Assembly: GCA_016235265.1 (NCBI GenBank)
Contig: JACRLI010000010.1
Location: forward strand, 18,966 to 58,758
Length of the DNA: 39,793 nucleotides
Source of the DNA: Candidatus Eisenbacteria bacterium
GTDB taxonomy: Bacteria > Eisenbacteria > RBG-16-71-46 > JACRLI01
Direction of reading: 5' to 3'
Both the position numbers and the translations under genes were made by a program. The notes under the pieces were generated by a model. The model was not told the origin of the DNA. It did not search any database and saw nothing but the letters and a program-made list of their open reading frames with translations. Shown here piece by piece: positions 7,549-15,656 of the stretch (positions within the stretch are counted from its first letter, which is position 1; each line of letters opens with the position of its first letter).

Positions 7549-10344
7549 ATGCAGGGAACCACTCCAGGCGCTTGCGCCCCCCGGTTGCTGCGGCTCCCCA
7601 GTCCCTCCGCCCTCGCTCTCGCACTTGTGCTCACGCTGCCCTCCGCACCTGTCCACGCCCAGATCGGCATCGAGCACATCCCGACCGTCGACGCCAAGCA
7701 TGTCCTGGCGGGGGACGTGGATGGGGACGGATTCAAGGAAATCGTGGCAGTCGAAGCCGTCGAGTACACCCCGGTGTATTCTGTGCGCGCCCAGGTCTAC
7801 AAGCGGCGCGGAATCCGCTGGGAACTCCTGGACTCCTTCCTCCTTGACGTAGACTGGGTCAACGACCGCGCCCAATTGCTGCGGCGCAACGGCGACACCG
7901 GGCCTCTGGACCTGGTGATCAACAAGAACTCCCACGGCGGGCTCTACGTGTACCAAAACGACGGGACGGGACACTTCGCCTCGCCTCCCGTTGTGGTGCC
8001 CACTCCCTCGGACTGCGCGGTGCAGTTGCCTGGAGCGCTGTACGTCGACCCGTTGCGACCGTCCTCGGGGCAGTTCCTGGTGTGCGCGGCGTGGATCAAT
8101 GGCCCGGTGGGCGCGGGACTGGCCTGGTTCCCCCTGCCACTGGGATCGGCGAGTGCCACACTCGAAGCAACGTCCGGAGCAAGCCCAATCCAGGTCGCCG
8201 TCGCCGACTTCGACGGCGATACCCGGCCGGACATGTGGGTCGGTGGTCTCATGGAGCGCGGGCCCGGCTGGTGGCCCAACCAGTGCATGTACCGCTTCGG
8301 CACCGGGCCAGGCCGCGAAATGGGAGCCTGGCAGGACCTGGGTCTCTCGAGCTTCGGCCTGGACGAGTACAATCCGCCACATGTCTCCGACGCCGACAAC
8401 GACGGCGACCTGGACGTCCAGGGGGGGCTGGGGGACGCGTTCTCCGCGCTGCCGTCCCAGGTGGGCGGCATGGAAAACGGCGGCGGCACCGACATGATGG
8501 CCTATGGAGGTTCGCTCACCGGGCCGCAGAAGCGCTATTCCCTGATCTACAAGTGGGCGGACCTCAACCATGACAACCTCACGGACGTGGTGACCCTGTC
8601 GCTGGGTCGGCCCGTCCAGACGAACTTCGGCTTCGCCGACTCGCTCGGATTCACATCCTTCCTCGGCATCGCGGGCCTCGGCATCAGCTACGATTCCCAA
8701 CGCGTCTACGATTGCCACAATTCCCCCAACACCGACGCCACCAGCGGCTTCGATCTTGAACTCGCCGACCTCGACGGGGACGGCAATGAGGACGTGGCGC
8801 TGCTGACTCCGGGCAGCATCACCGTCTATCCCGGGCGCGGCGACGGGTCCTTCGTCTTCGGCCCCGACGCGCCCGCGATCCGGCAACTGGAGCTCGGACC
8901 CGAGGCGGCACGAGTGCTCGCGCTCGCGGACATGGACCAGGACGGCCACGGGGAAATACTCGTGGGGCTGGAGAGCCCCACCAACTCGCTCCAGCGCATC
9001 GAGGTGGATTCCCTCACGTCCGAATTCGCGGTGCGCCAGAGCGTGGATGCCGGCGTGGTGGTCACCCACATTGCGGTCGGTGACCTGCGGATGGATGGGA
9101 TCACTGACGCGGTGCTGGGGCGAGGGCCGAATACGATCGCGGTGGCCCGACTCGAAGGCGCGCCGGCTTACCTGAGCGTCACCTCCTACGACGAGCCGCT
9201 GGACGGCGGCAGTGGCGCAGGTGAGATCCGCGGCCTGGCGCTGACGGATGTGACCGGCGACTCCCTGCCCGAAATCATAGTCACCAGCCCGGGGGCGCTC
9301 GGAGACCACTACGAGATCGACGATGTTTCCAACGACCCATGGTATCTGCCAAGCCTGCACTACTTCCAGGTATCGGGCGGGGTGACCGGCTGCGCACTCG
9401 GGCCATGGACCACCGGCACGCCCCAACCGGACCTGATCGCGCTCTTCCGGGACAGCAGCCAGGTGCATTATGTCGAGGATCCCAGCCCCACGGGCAGCCT
9501 CAGCAACATGGTGGGCAGGCCAGGGAGCATCGCCCCGCGCACGGATTCCCCGCACCCCTTCGAGATGACGTTCCTGGGCGGCACCTGGCCGGGGTACCAC
9601 ATGGTGGTGGCCAACGCCGGCTCGCATGAGGTGAGTATCCTTCGGCAGTACGCTCCCGACACGCCGGTCTGGGTCGACTTCACGACCTACCCCGTGGCGG
9701 GCGAGCCCGTGGCCGTCGCGATCGGCGATCTCAACGGGGACCATGTTCCGGACGTGGCGGTGGCTTGCGACGCTCCCAGCACCTTGACGATCTACTACGG
9801 GGACGCTGCGGGAGGGCTCACCGGCAGGCGGGACATCCCGGTCGTGGGCGTGGGACCGCTCCGCGATGTCCGGATCGGAGACGTGACCCGAGACGGCAGT
9901 CCGGACCTGGTCTACCTGACATCCGGGGCCGCGTTCGGGGGTCCGGCCGCGCGTCCTTCGGGCACCCGCCGCACGGCCGCGTTGCGTTCCGACCTGTTCG
10001 CCATCGATTTCCGCGGGGACCGGCCGGGCGTGGTCGGGGTCGGCGGTCCGCCTGCAGGTGGCGGAAGGGCCGGGCGGGTTGAATTGTCCCTGGCCCCGAA
10101 CCCGATGAGAGGATCCGGCAGCGTGGCCTTCTCGATGCCGACTGCCGGCCACATGGTCCTGGAAGTGTTTGATGTCAGCGGGCGACGGGTGGCCCGAGTG
10201 GCCGAGGGGATGTTCCCAGCCGGCCGGCACAGCCTGGTCATTGGTCCCACGGTCCTGGGAGCCGCCGCGCGCAGCGGCGTGTACTTCGTGCGGTTACAGA
10301 CGCCGGCGGGAATCAGCACGCGGCGCATGGTCCGGGTGAACTGA
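7549..10344 (+). CDS. Secreted FG-GAP/VCBS repeat protein with FlgD-like tail
   Basis: This is a 931-residue exported protein. Residues 1-37 form a signal peptide (basic start, Leu/Ala core, VHAQ cleavage area). About ten calcium-loop-like FG-GAP repeats are spread over the body, for example GDVDGDGFKEIV, ADFDGDTRPDMWV, DADNDGDLDVQG, ADLDGDGNEDVAL, GDLNGDHVPDVAV and GDVTRDGSPDLVY. This implies a beta-propeller surface. The last ~85 residues are a FlgD-Ig/T9SS-like sorting domain (LSLAPNPMRGSGSVAFSMP, VFDVSGRRVARV, SGVYFVRLQT) ending in RRMVRVN. GAGGTG five bases before the ATG supports the start. The biological role is unknown; adhesion or cell-surface display is an inference from the architecture. 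Confidence 0.88.
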   Translation: MQGTTPGACAPRLLRLPSPSALALALVLTLPSAPVHAQIGIEHIPTVDAKHVLAGDVDGDGFKEIVAVEAVEYTPVYSVRAQVYKRRGIRWELLDSFLLDVDWVNDRAQLLRRNGDTGPLDLVINKNSHGGLYVYQNDGTGHFASPPVVVPTPSDCAVQLPGALYVDPLRPSSGQFLVCAAWINGPVGAGLAWFPLPLGSASATLEATSGASPIQVAVADFDGDTRPDMWVGGLMERGPGWWPNQCMYRFGTGPGREMGAWQDLGLSSFGLDEYNPPHVSDADNDGDLDVQGGLGDAFSALPSQVGGMENGGGTDMMAYGGSLTGPQKRYSLIYKWADLNHDNLTDVVTLSLGRPVQTNFGFADSLGFTSFLGIAGLGISYDSQRVYDCHNSPNTDATSGFDLELADLDGDGNEDVALLTPGSITVYPGRGDGSFVFGPDAPAIRQLELGPEAARVLALADMDQDGHGEILVGLESPTNSLQRIEVDSLTSEFAVRQSVDAGVVVTHIAVGDLRMDGITDAVLGRGPNTIAVARLEGAPAYLSVTSYDEPLDGGSGAGEIRGLALTDVTGDSLPEIIVTSPGALGDHYEIDDVSNDPWYLPSLHYFQVSGGVTGCALGPWTTGTPQPDLIALFRDSSQVHYVEDPSPTGSLSNMVGRPGSIAPRTDSPHPFEMTFLGGTWPGYHMVVANAGSHEVSILRQYAPDTPVWVDFTTYPVAGEPVAVAIGDLNGDHVPDVAVACDAPSTLTIYYGDAAGGLTGRRDIPVVGVGPLRDVRIGDVTRDGSPDLVYLTSGAAFGGPAARPSGTRRTAALRSDLFAIDFRGDRPGVVGVGGPPAGGGRAGRVELSLAPNPMRGSGSVAFSMPTAGHMVLEVFDVSGRRVARVAEGMFPAGRHSLVIGPTVLGAAARSGVYFVRLQTPAGISTRRMVRVN

Positions 10345-10377
10345 TCCCCCGGGCGCGACCAGCTGCCGCAACCAGGC

Positions 10378-10399
10378 GTCATTTCACGGTCATTTCACG
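10378..10399 (+). repeat. 11-bp tandem direct repeat
   Basis: Two exact head-to-tail copies of GTCATTTCACG lie just after the FG-GAP gene and run into the terminator hairpin. This may simply be slippage; no function is claimed. Confidence 0.6.
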
Positions 10400-10424
10400 G
10401 GCCTTGCCAGCCGCAAGGCCCGTG
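10396..10424 (+). terminator. Strong hairpin, probable terminator
   Basis: A perfect 12-bp stem (CACGGGCCTTGC/GCAAGGCCCGTG) with a 5-base loop lies 51 bases after the FG-GAP stop and before tRNA-Pro. The following bases are only weakly T-rich, so termination may be partial or factor-assisted. Confidence 0.65.
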
Positions 10425-10474
10425 GCCTATTATCCGCCTACCGGACCGTCTCCTGGCGGTCCGCCCCTATCGGT

Positions 10475-10551
10475 CGGGGCGTAGCGCAGCCTGGTAGCGC
10501 ACTAGCATGGGGGGCTAGTGGTCGCTGGTTCAAATCCAGTCGCCCCGACCA
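10475..10551 (+). tRNA. tRNA-Pro (anticodon GGG)
   Basis: The cloverleaf has acceptor CGGGGCG/CGCCCCG, D stem GCGC/GCGC, anticodon stem CTAGC/GCTAG with loop ATGGGGG (anticodon GGG at 10509-10511), and T stem GCTGG/CCAGT with loop TTCAAAT. An encoded CCA ends at 10551. It shares its acceptor stem and D loop with the tRNA-Pro at 12235, so the two are paralogues. Confidence 0.95.
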
Positions 10552-10579
10552 TCTTCTCCTTCCCGAATCGCCGCACCTG

Positions 10580-11452
10580 ATGCTGAATTCCCTCGGATAC
10601 GCGATGGGCGACCTTCTGTGCCGGGCTCTTCCCGTGCCCGCGCTGTACCGGCTTGCCCATTTCCTGGCCGACGTGTGCTTCGCCGTGCGCGCCTCGGCGC
10701 GCGAGGCGGTGTGCGGCAACCTGCGCGTGGTGCTGGGTCCGCGGGTGTCCGAGGCGCGGGTGCGGACGCTGGGCCGGCGCGTGTTCCGCAATTTCGCGGA
10801 GGGCATCGTGGACTTCCTGCGGCTGGGCGCGCTGCCGCCCGGGGAGCTGGAGCAGGCCTTCGAGGTGGAAGGCCGCGAGCACCTGGAGCAGGCGGTACGC
10901 AGCGGAAGCCCGGTCCTTTTCCTCACCGGCCACCTGGGCAACTGGGAGTGGGGCGCCGCCTGGCTGGGGCGCAAGGGCGTGTTGAAGGGCGTGGTGGCAC
11001 AGCGTCACCCCGCACAGGGCGTGGAGCGGCTGTTCCGCGAACGGCGCGAGGCATTCGGCCTGCGCGTGTTCACCGAGCGCGACTGCGCCCCCGGCGTGCT
11101 GGGCGTGCTGCGGGCGGGCGGCACGGTGGGAATGCTGGGGGATCGCGACGTGACCCACGACGGCACGCGCGCCGACTTCTTCGGCCGGCCCACGCGGGTG
11201 CCGCGGGCGCACGTGAGCCTGGCGCTGCGCTCGGGCGCGGTGATCCTGCCGGGCTTCGTGCTGCGCCAGCCCGACGGCCGACAGCTCCTGATCTTCGAGC
11301 CGCCCCTGGACCCGCGCGTGCTGGGCGGCCGGGAGGGGGGCGTGGATGCCTGCCTCAAGGTCCTCGAGAAGTACATCCGGCGCTACCCCGAGCAGTGGAT
11401 GGTCTTCGAGCCGGTGTGGCCGGACGCCGGAGGAGGCCTCAAGTGGGCCTAG
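10580..11452 (+). CDS. LpxL/HtrB-family lipid A acyltransferase
   Basis: This is a 290-residue lysophospholipid-acyltransferase family protein. The catalytic HX4E motif is H118-LGNW-E123 in LTGHLGNWEWGAAWLG, followed by the substrate region MLGDRDVTHDGTRADFFGRP and the conserved PEQWMVFEPVW near the C-terminus. This family adds a secondary acyl chain to Kdo2-lipid A (LpxL/LpxM) or to related inositol and sugar lipids on the cytoplasmic side of the inner membrane. The N-terminus (MLNSLGYAMGDLLCRALPVPALYRLAHFLAD) is an amphipathic anchor. The start lies 28 bases after the tRNA-Pro. A GT2 enzyme follows by 24 bases, suggesting a joint role in envelope lipid or glycan synthesis. Which acyl donor and acceptor are used cannot be read from the sequence. 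Confidence 0.88.
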   Translation: MLNSLGYAMGDLLCRALPVPALYRLAHFLADVCFAVRASAREAVCGNLRVVLGPRVSEARVRTLGRRVFRNFAEGIVDFLRLGALPPGELEQAFEVEGREHLEQAVRSGSPVLFLTGHLGNWEWGAAWLGRKGVLKGVVAQRHPAQGVERLFRERREAFGLRVFTERDCAPGVLGVLRAGGTVGMLGDRDVTHDGTRADFFGRPTRVPRAHVSLALRSGAVILPGFVLRQPDGRQLLIFEPPLDPRVLGGREGGVDACLKVLEKYIRRYPEQWMVFEPVWPDAGGGLKWA

Positions 11453-11476
11453 GCTCGACCGGAAGGGAGGTCCCGC

Positions 11477-12190
11477 GTGCCTGAGGCGCCCCTGACGCCC
11501 GCGGTGCTTATCCCCGCGTACCAGGCGGCCAGCAGCCTCGCCGGCGTGATCGACGGCGTGCGCGCGGCGCTTCCCGGGGTTCCCATCCTGGTGGTGGACG
11601 ACGGCTCCACGGACGGCACCGGCAAGGTCGCCCGGGCCGCCGGGGTGGACGTGATCACCCACCTGCGCAACCGGGGCAAGGGCGACGCCCTGCGGACCGG
11701 CTTCGGCGAGCTCGCGGGCCGCTGCGGCGCGGTGATCACGCTGGATGCCGACGGCCAGCACGAGCCCTCCGAGATCCCCGCGCTCCTCGCCCGCCTGGGG
11801 GCCGAGGGAGCCGACATCTGCGTGGGCACCCGCATGGGGGACACCCGCACCATGCCCCCGGTCCGTCGCCTCGCCAACCGCGCCGGTTCGGCCGTGCTGG
11901 GCTGGCTCGCCGGTGCCCGCCTGGAGGACACCCAGAGCGGCTACCGGGTCTATCGGGCGTCTGCTCTTCCGGCGCTAATGGACGCCCCGGGACGGGGATA
12001 CGACTTTGAATCAGGGGTCTTGATTCGGGCCTGCCGTTTGGGTATGCTCGTGGTCTTTGAGTCTGTCACCACGCGCTACGGGGACGAGAAAAGCCATTTT
12101 CGTCCCTTCCGCGACGGGTTCCGATTCCTCCGCCTCGTGGCGGCCAGCATGCCCGGGATGTGGGCACGTCGGCGGGGCTTCCCGGCCTGA
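11477..12190 (+). CDS. GT2 family glycosyltransferase (DPM-like)
   Basis: This is a 237-residue GT-A fold transferase. The nucleotide-sugar site reads LIPAYQAASSLAGVI...LVVDDGSTDGTG, followed by NRGKGDALRTGF and the metal motif LDADGQH. A GCVG-type acceptor region (DICVGTRMGDTR) and SGYRVYR complete the domain. There are no clear membrane helices, so it resembles the catalytic half of dolichyl/polyprenyl-phosphate sugar transferases. The start is a GTG preceded by GGAAGGGAGG. It follows the LpxL-like gene and is probably co-transcribed with it. The sugar and lipid acceptor are unknown. Confidence 0.88.
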   Translation: MPEAPLTPAVLIPAYQAASSLAGVIDGVRAALPGVPILVVDDGSTDGTGKVARAAGVDVITHLRNRGKGDALRTGFGELAGRCGAVITLDADGQHEPSEIPALLARLGAEGADICVGTRMGDTRTMPPVRRLANRAGSAVLGWLAGARLEDTQSGYRVYRASALPALMDAPGRGYDFESGVLIRACRLGMLVVFESVTTRYGDEKSHFRPFRDGFRFLRLVAASMPGMWARRRGFPA

Positions 12191-12234
12191 CCGACGGGAC
12201 GGGAACGGTTTCGAGTGACGGGCAGCGTCTGGTT

Positions 12235-12311
<77 letters not shown>

Positions 12312-12378
12312 TCCTCCATAATTCGAGGCCGTACCGCGGGCCGGCGCCCCGGCCTCCGGCCGCCCGCCGGTTCCATCC

Positions 12379-12648
12379 ATGAAGCGCATCTATGCCCGCG
12401 TAGAAGGCAGGGTCCAGGGGGTCGGTTTCCGCTATGTGACCGCCCGCCGGGCCCTCGAATTGGGGCTCACCGGCTGGGTGCACAACCTGCCCGGGGGCCA
12501 TGTCGAGCTGGAGGCCCAGGGGGCCGCCTCCGACGTGGCCCGGCTGGTGGAGTTCCTCCACAAGGGGCCGCCCGCGGCGCGCGTGGACCAGGTCCACGTG
12601 AGCGCCCACCCGGTGGCCGACGGGGAGCAGGGGTTCCGAATCCTCTGA
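12379..12648 (+). CDS. acyP: Acylphosphatase
   Basis: This small cytosolic enzyme of 89 residues hydrolyses acyl phosphates. The active-site loop GRVQGVGFR places the catalytic Arg at residue 18. The catalytic Asn is residue 36 in GWVHNLPGGHVE. Both are intact and the length is typical of the family. The ATG lies 67 bases after tRNA-Pro, and the sigma factor gene follows after 13 bases. In bacteria that use PlsY, acyl-phosphate is a phospholipid precursor, so this enzyme could influence that pool; that link is an inference. Confidence 0.93.
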   Translation: MKRIYARVEGRVQGVGFRYVTARRALELGLTGWVHNLPGGHVELEAQGAASDVARLVEFLHKGPPAARVDQVHVSAHPVADGEQGFRIL

Positions 12649-12661
12649 CGCGAGACCATCC

Positions 12662-13732
12662 ATGAGCGCACGGACGCCCACCCCGAAGACATTCCGCGAG
12701 AAGGTCCAGGAGGCCCTCGAGACCGCGCCCGACCAGGGTGCGGTGGAGGTCAGCGAGGATCTGCTCGCCTCGCCCGACTTCGAAGCCTCTGAATTCGACG
12801 ACATGGTGTACGCCGCCACCGCCCAGGGGGTGACGGTCCGGGACGCGCCGGAGCCGGAGGACCGCGGCCCCGAGCCGGGCACGCCCTTCGCCGACGCGCT
12901 GCAGCTCTACCTGCGCGAGCTGGCCCGCTACCCGGTGCTGCTGCCCGCCGAGGAACGCGGCCACTTCAAGGCGCTGCGCGACGGCCGCCACCAGCTCCGC
13001 GGGCGCATCATCGAGGCCAACCTCCGGCTGGTCGTGTCCATGGCCGGGCGCTACCGGAATCGCGGCGTGCCGTTCGGGGACCTCATCGAGGACGGCAACG
13101 TGGGCCTGATCGTGGCGGTGGACCGCTTCGACCCCGACCTGGGCAACCGCTTCAGCACGTACGCGTCGTGGTGGATCCGCCAGAGCATCCTGAGGGGTAT
13201 CGCCACGCACGCGCGCACCGTGCGCATCCCGGTGCACGTGATCCAGCGGATCAACCATTACATCACCACCGAGCGCCGGCTGGGCCACGAACTCATGCGC
13301 CGCCCCACGCTGGACGAGGTGGCGGAGCGCATGGGACTGCCGGCGTCCAAGGCCGGCGAAGTGGTGCGCCTCATCGAGGGCATCCGCTCGCTGGACGAGA
13401 TCGCCGCCAACGAGAGCATCCGCGAGGTGGCCAAGCTGCAGGTGCCCGACCCGTCCCCGAGGCTGGACGACCTGCTCATCATCCAGGAGGAATTCCGCAA
13501 CCTGGAGGACGCGCTCACGCAGCTCTCGGGCCGCGAGGAGTCGCTGCTGCGCATTCGCTATGGTTTCGTGGACGGCAACGCGCGCACCCTGGCCGAGACC
13601 GGGGACGTATTCGGCATCAGCCGCGAGCGCACTCGCCAGATCGAGAAGCGCGCGCTGGCCAAGCTCAAGAAGTTCCTGGAAATGGTGGAGACCGGGGCCC
13701 GGCCGGCCCCCAAGAGAGGATGGGTGCATTGA
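12662..13732 (+). CDS. RNA polymerase sigma-70 family factor (RpoD/RpoS-like)
   Basis: This is a 356-residue primary-type or group 2 sigma factor. An acidic N-terminal stretch (residues ~1-75) stands in for region 1.1. Region 1.2 begins at DALQLYLRELARYPVL. Regions 2.1-2.4 are clear (NLRLVVSMAGRYRNRGVPFGDLI and NRFSTYASWWIRQSI). Region 3 follows (RRPTLDEVAERMGLP). Region 4 reads ISRERTRQIEKRALAKLKKFL, the -35 helix-turn-helix. With this length and no long spacer, it looks more like a group 2 (stationary or stress) factor than the housekeeping RpoD. This is a family-level judgement. apt overlaps its stop codon. Confidence 0.9.
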   Translation: MSARTPTPKTFREKVQEALETAPDQGAVEVSEDLLASPDFEASEFDDMVYAATAQGVTVRDAPEPEDRGPEPGTPFADALQLYLRELARYPVLLPAEERGHFKALRDGRHQLRGRIIEANLRLVVSMAGRYRNRGVPFGDLIEDGNVGLIVAVDRFDPDLGNRFSTYASWWIRQSILRGIATHARTVRIPVHVIQRINHYITTERRLGHELMRRPTLDEVAERMGLPASKAGEVVRLIEGIRSLDEIAANESIREVAKLQVPDPSPRLDDLLIIQEEFRNLEDALTQLSGREESLLRIRYGFVDGNARTLAETGDVFGISRERTRQIEKRALAKLKKFLEMVETGARPAPKRGWVH

Positions 13733-14247
13733 GCGACTCGCTGGGACGCCACATTCGTACCATCCCGGACTTTCCCAAGCCCGGGATCCTGTTCCGCGAC
13801 ATCACCACGCTGTTCAAGAACGGCCCGGCGCTGCGCCACGCGCTGGCGCTGCTCGAAGCCCACGCCGCCGAGAAGGAGATCGAGATGGTGGTGGGGATCG
13901 AGGCCCGCGGCTTCATCCTGGGCGGGGCGCTGGCCGCCCGCATCGGAGCCGGCTTCGTGCCCGCGCGCCGTCCCGGCAAGCTGCCCGGCAAGTCGCTCAA
14001 GGAGAACTACCATCTTGAGTACGGCGAGGGCGTGCTGGAGATCCACGAGGACGCGTTCAAGATGGGGCAGCGCGTGCTGATCACCGACGACCTGCTGGCC
14101 ACCGGGGGCACCGCCCGCGCGGCCGTGCGCCTGGTGGAGAAGCTGGGGGCGCGCGTGGTGGGGCTCTCGTTCATCGTGGAGCTGGACGAGCTCGGCGGGC
14201 GCAAGGCGCTGCCGGGATACGAGGTGTATTCGCTGATCCACTACTAG
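13729..14247 (+). CDS. apt: Adenine phosphoribosyltransferase
   Basis: Apt salvages adenine to AMP using PRPP. The sequence shows IPDFPKPGILFRDITTLF near the N-terminus, VVGIEARGFILGGALA, and the PRPP loop VLITDDLLATGGTARAAV. It ends YEVYSLIHY. I favour the TTG at 13729, which overlaps the sigma stop (TTGA) and gives 172 residues, because GAGAGGA lies 8 bases upstream. The ATG at 13720 (three residues longer) is in the same frame but sits on that ribosome site. Length is normal in either case. The gene converges with the response regulator gene, 35 bases away. Confidence 0.94.
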   Translation: MSDSLGRHIRTIPDFPKPGILFRDITTLFKNGPALRHALALLEAHAAEKEIEMVVGIEARGFILGGALAARIGAGFVPARRPGKLPGKSLKENYHLEYGEGVLEIHEDAFKMGQRVLITDDLLATGGTARAAVRLVEKLGARVVGLSFIVELDELGGRKALPGYEVYSLIHY

Positions 14248-14282
14248 CAGGGCATTCATACCTGCCGACAATTCGAGTGGCG

Positions 14283-15656
14283 TCACGCCTGGGGGATCGA
14301 CGCCCCTTCCGCCCGGTAGACGTTGAGGCGGTTGTAGAGAGTCTTGAGGCTCATCTGAAGCAGGTCGGCTGCCCGGCGCTTGTCCCCGGCGCACTCGTGC
14401 AGCGTGGCCAGGATCAGGCGCCTCTCGGCGTCCTCCAGGGACGTGCCCACCGGGATCTCCAGGCAGCCCGCCGCCGGCCCCGGAGGCGCGGCCTTCTCAC
14501 CCACCGGCAGCAGCCGCGCGCCGATCTCGGCTTCCGCCATGATGGCCGCGCGCTCCACCACGTTCTTCAGCTCCCGCACGTTTCCCGGCCACGGATAGTC
14601 CCGCAGCTGCCCGCGGGCATCGGGGGCGAAGGCCTTGCGCGTGCCCTCGCGCCGGTTCACGTCGGCGAGGAAGCGGTCGGCCAGGGCGTCAATGTCCTCG
14701 GTGCGCTCGCGCAGCGGGGGAATCCGGATGGGGAACACGTTCAACCGGTAGTAGAGGTCCTTGCGCAGCGTGCCCGAGGCCACCGCTTCCTCGGGGTTCC
14801 GGTTGGTGGCGGCGATCACGCGCACGTCCACCCGGATCGTCTCCGAGCCGCCCACGCGGATGATGCTGCCGGATTCCAGCGCCCGCAGCAGCTTCACCTG
14901 CAACTCGGCCGGCATCTCGGTGATCTCGTCCAGGAACAGCGTCCCGCCGTGCACTTCCTCGAAGTAGCCGCGACGGCCCCGGTCGGCGCCGGTGAAGCTG
15001 CCCTTCTCGTGCCCGAACAGCTCGCTGTCAATGAGGCTCTTGGCCACCGCGCCGGCGTTGACCGCCAGGAAGGGCATGGAGCGGCGCCGGCTCAGCCGGT
15101 GGATGGTCTCGGCGGCCAGCTCCTTGCCCGTGCCGCTCTCGCCGCTGATCAGCACGCTGGCGTGGGTGGGCGCCACCTTCTCGATCAGGTCGTAGACTTC
15201 CTGCATGGCGGCCGAGCGACCCACCATGTTGCCGAAGCGACCCAGCTCGCGCAGCTCCTCGCGCAGGCCGCGCACCTGGGCCTTGAGGTCGCGGGTGCGG
15301 CTGAAGTTGGCCAGGATGGTCTTGAGCCGGGCGCGGTCCACCGGCTTGGTGAGGTAGTCCAGCGCGCCCTCGCGGAGGGCAGCCACCGAGGACTCCACCG
15401 TGGCGTTGCCGGTGATCACGATCACCTCGGCGCCCCGCGCCAGGTCCTCGTCGCGCAACAGGTCCAGCCCGCTGCCGTCGGGAAGCCCCAGGTCCGCCAG
15501 CACGATGTCCACGTCCGTGCGCGAGCCCCGCGCCCGCACCTCGGCGATGGAGCCCGCCTCCTCCACGGAGAAGCCCTCCCGCTCCACCAGCATGGCCAGG
15601 CTGGAGCGAAAGCCGGTGTCGTCGTCCACCACCAGCGCGCGCAGCGAGTCGGTCAT
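14283..15656 (-). CDS. NtrC-family sigma-54-dependent response regulator
   Basis: This is a 457-residue activator with three domains. The receiver (1-120) has acidic residues D11-D13, phospho-acceptor D55 in LADLGLPDGSG, and K in TKPVDRAR. The AAA+ domain (about 145-380) has Walker A GESGTGKE, the sigma-54 contact loop GSFTGA (usually GAFTGA), LFLDEITEMP as Walker B, and DLYYRLNVFPI. The C-terminal Fis-type HTH has RRAADLLQMSLKTLYNRLNVY. It would activate sigma-54 promoters when phosphorylated. It is coupled to the upstream sensor kinase by an ATGA overlap. A sigma-54-type site lies beyond the kinase, ahead of the OmpA-domain lipoprotein. The start is ATG at 15656; a longer open frame upstream is only the antisense shadow of the kinase coding. 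Confidence 0.94.
   Translation of the reverse strand: MTDSLRALVVDDDTGFRSSLAMLVEREGFSVEEAGSIAEVRARGSRTDVDIVLADLGLPDGSGLDLLRDEDLARGAEVIVITGNATVESSVAALREGALDYLTKPVDRARLKTILANFSRTRDLKAQVRGLREELRELGRFGNMVGRSAAMQEVYDLIEKVAPTHASVLISGESGTGKELAAETIHRLSRRRSMPFLAVNAGAVAKSLIDSELFGHEKGSFTGADRGRRGYFEEVHGGTLFLDEITEMPAELQVKLLRALESGSIIRVGGSETIRVDVRVIAATNRNPEEAVASGTLRKDLYYRLNVFPIRIPPLRERTEDIDALADRFLADVNRREGTRKAFAPDARGQLRDYPWPGNVRELKNVVERAAIMAEAEIGARLLPVGEKAAPPGPAAGCLEIPVGTSLEDAERRLILATLHECAGDKRRAADLLQMSLKTLYNRLNVYRAEGASIPQA

Noticed and set aside
7417..10230. A 937-codon open frame on the minus strand opposite the FG-GAP gene
   Set aside because: It has no domains, is rich in His/Arg/Val/Gly as expected of the antisense of G+C-rich coding, and lacks a ribosome site. 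The plus-strand frame has a signal peptide, repeats and a sorting tail.
14248..14282. Terminator between the convergent apt and response-regulator genes
   Set aside because: Only a 5-bp stem (GCAGG/CCTGC) can be formed, too weak to call.
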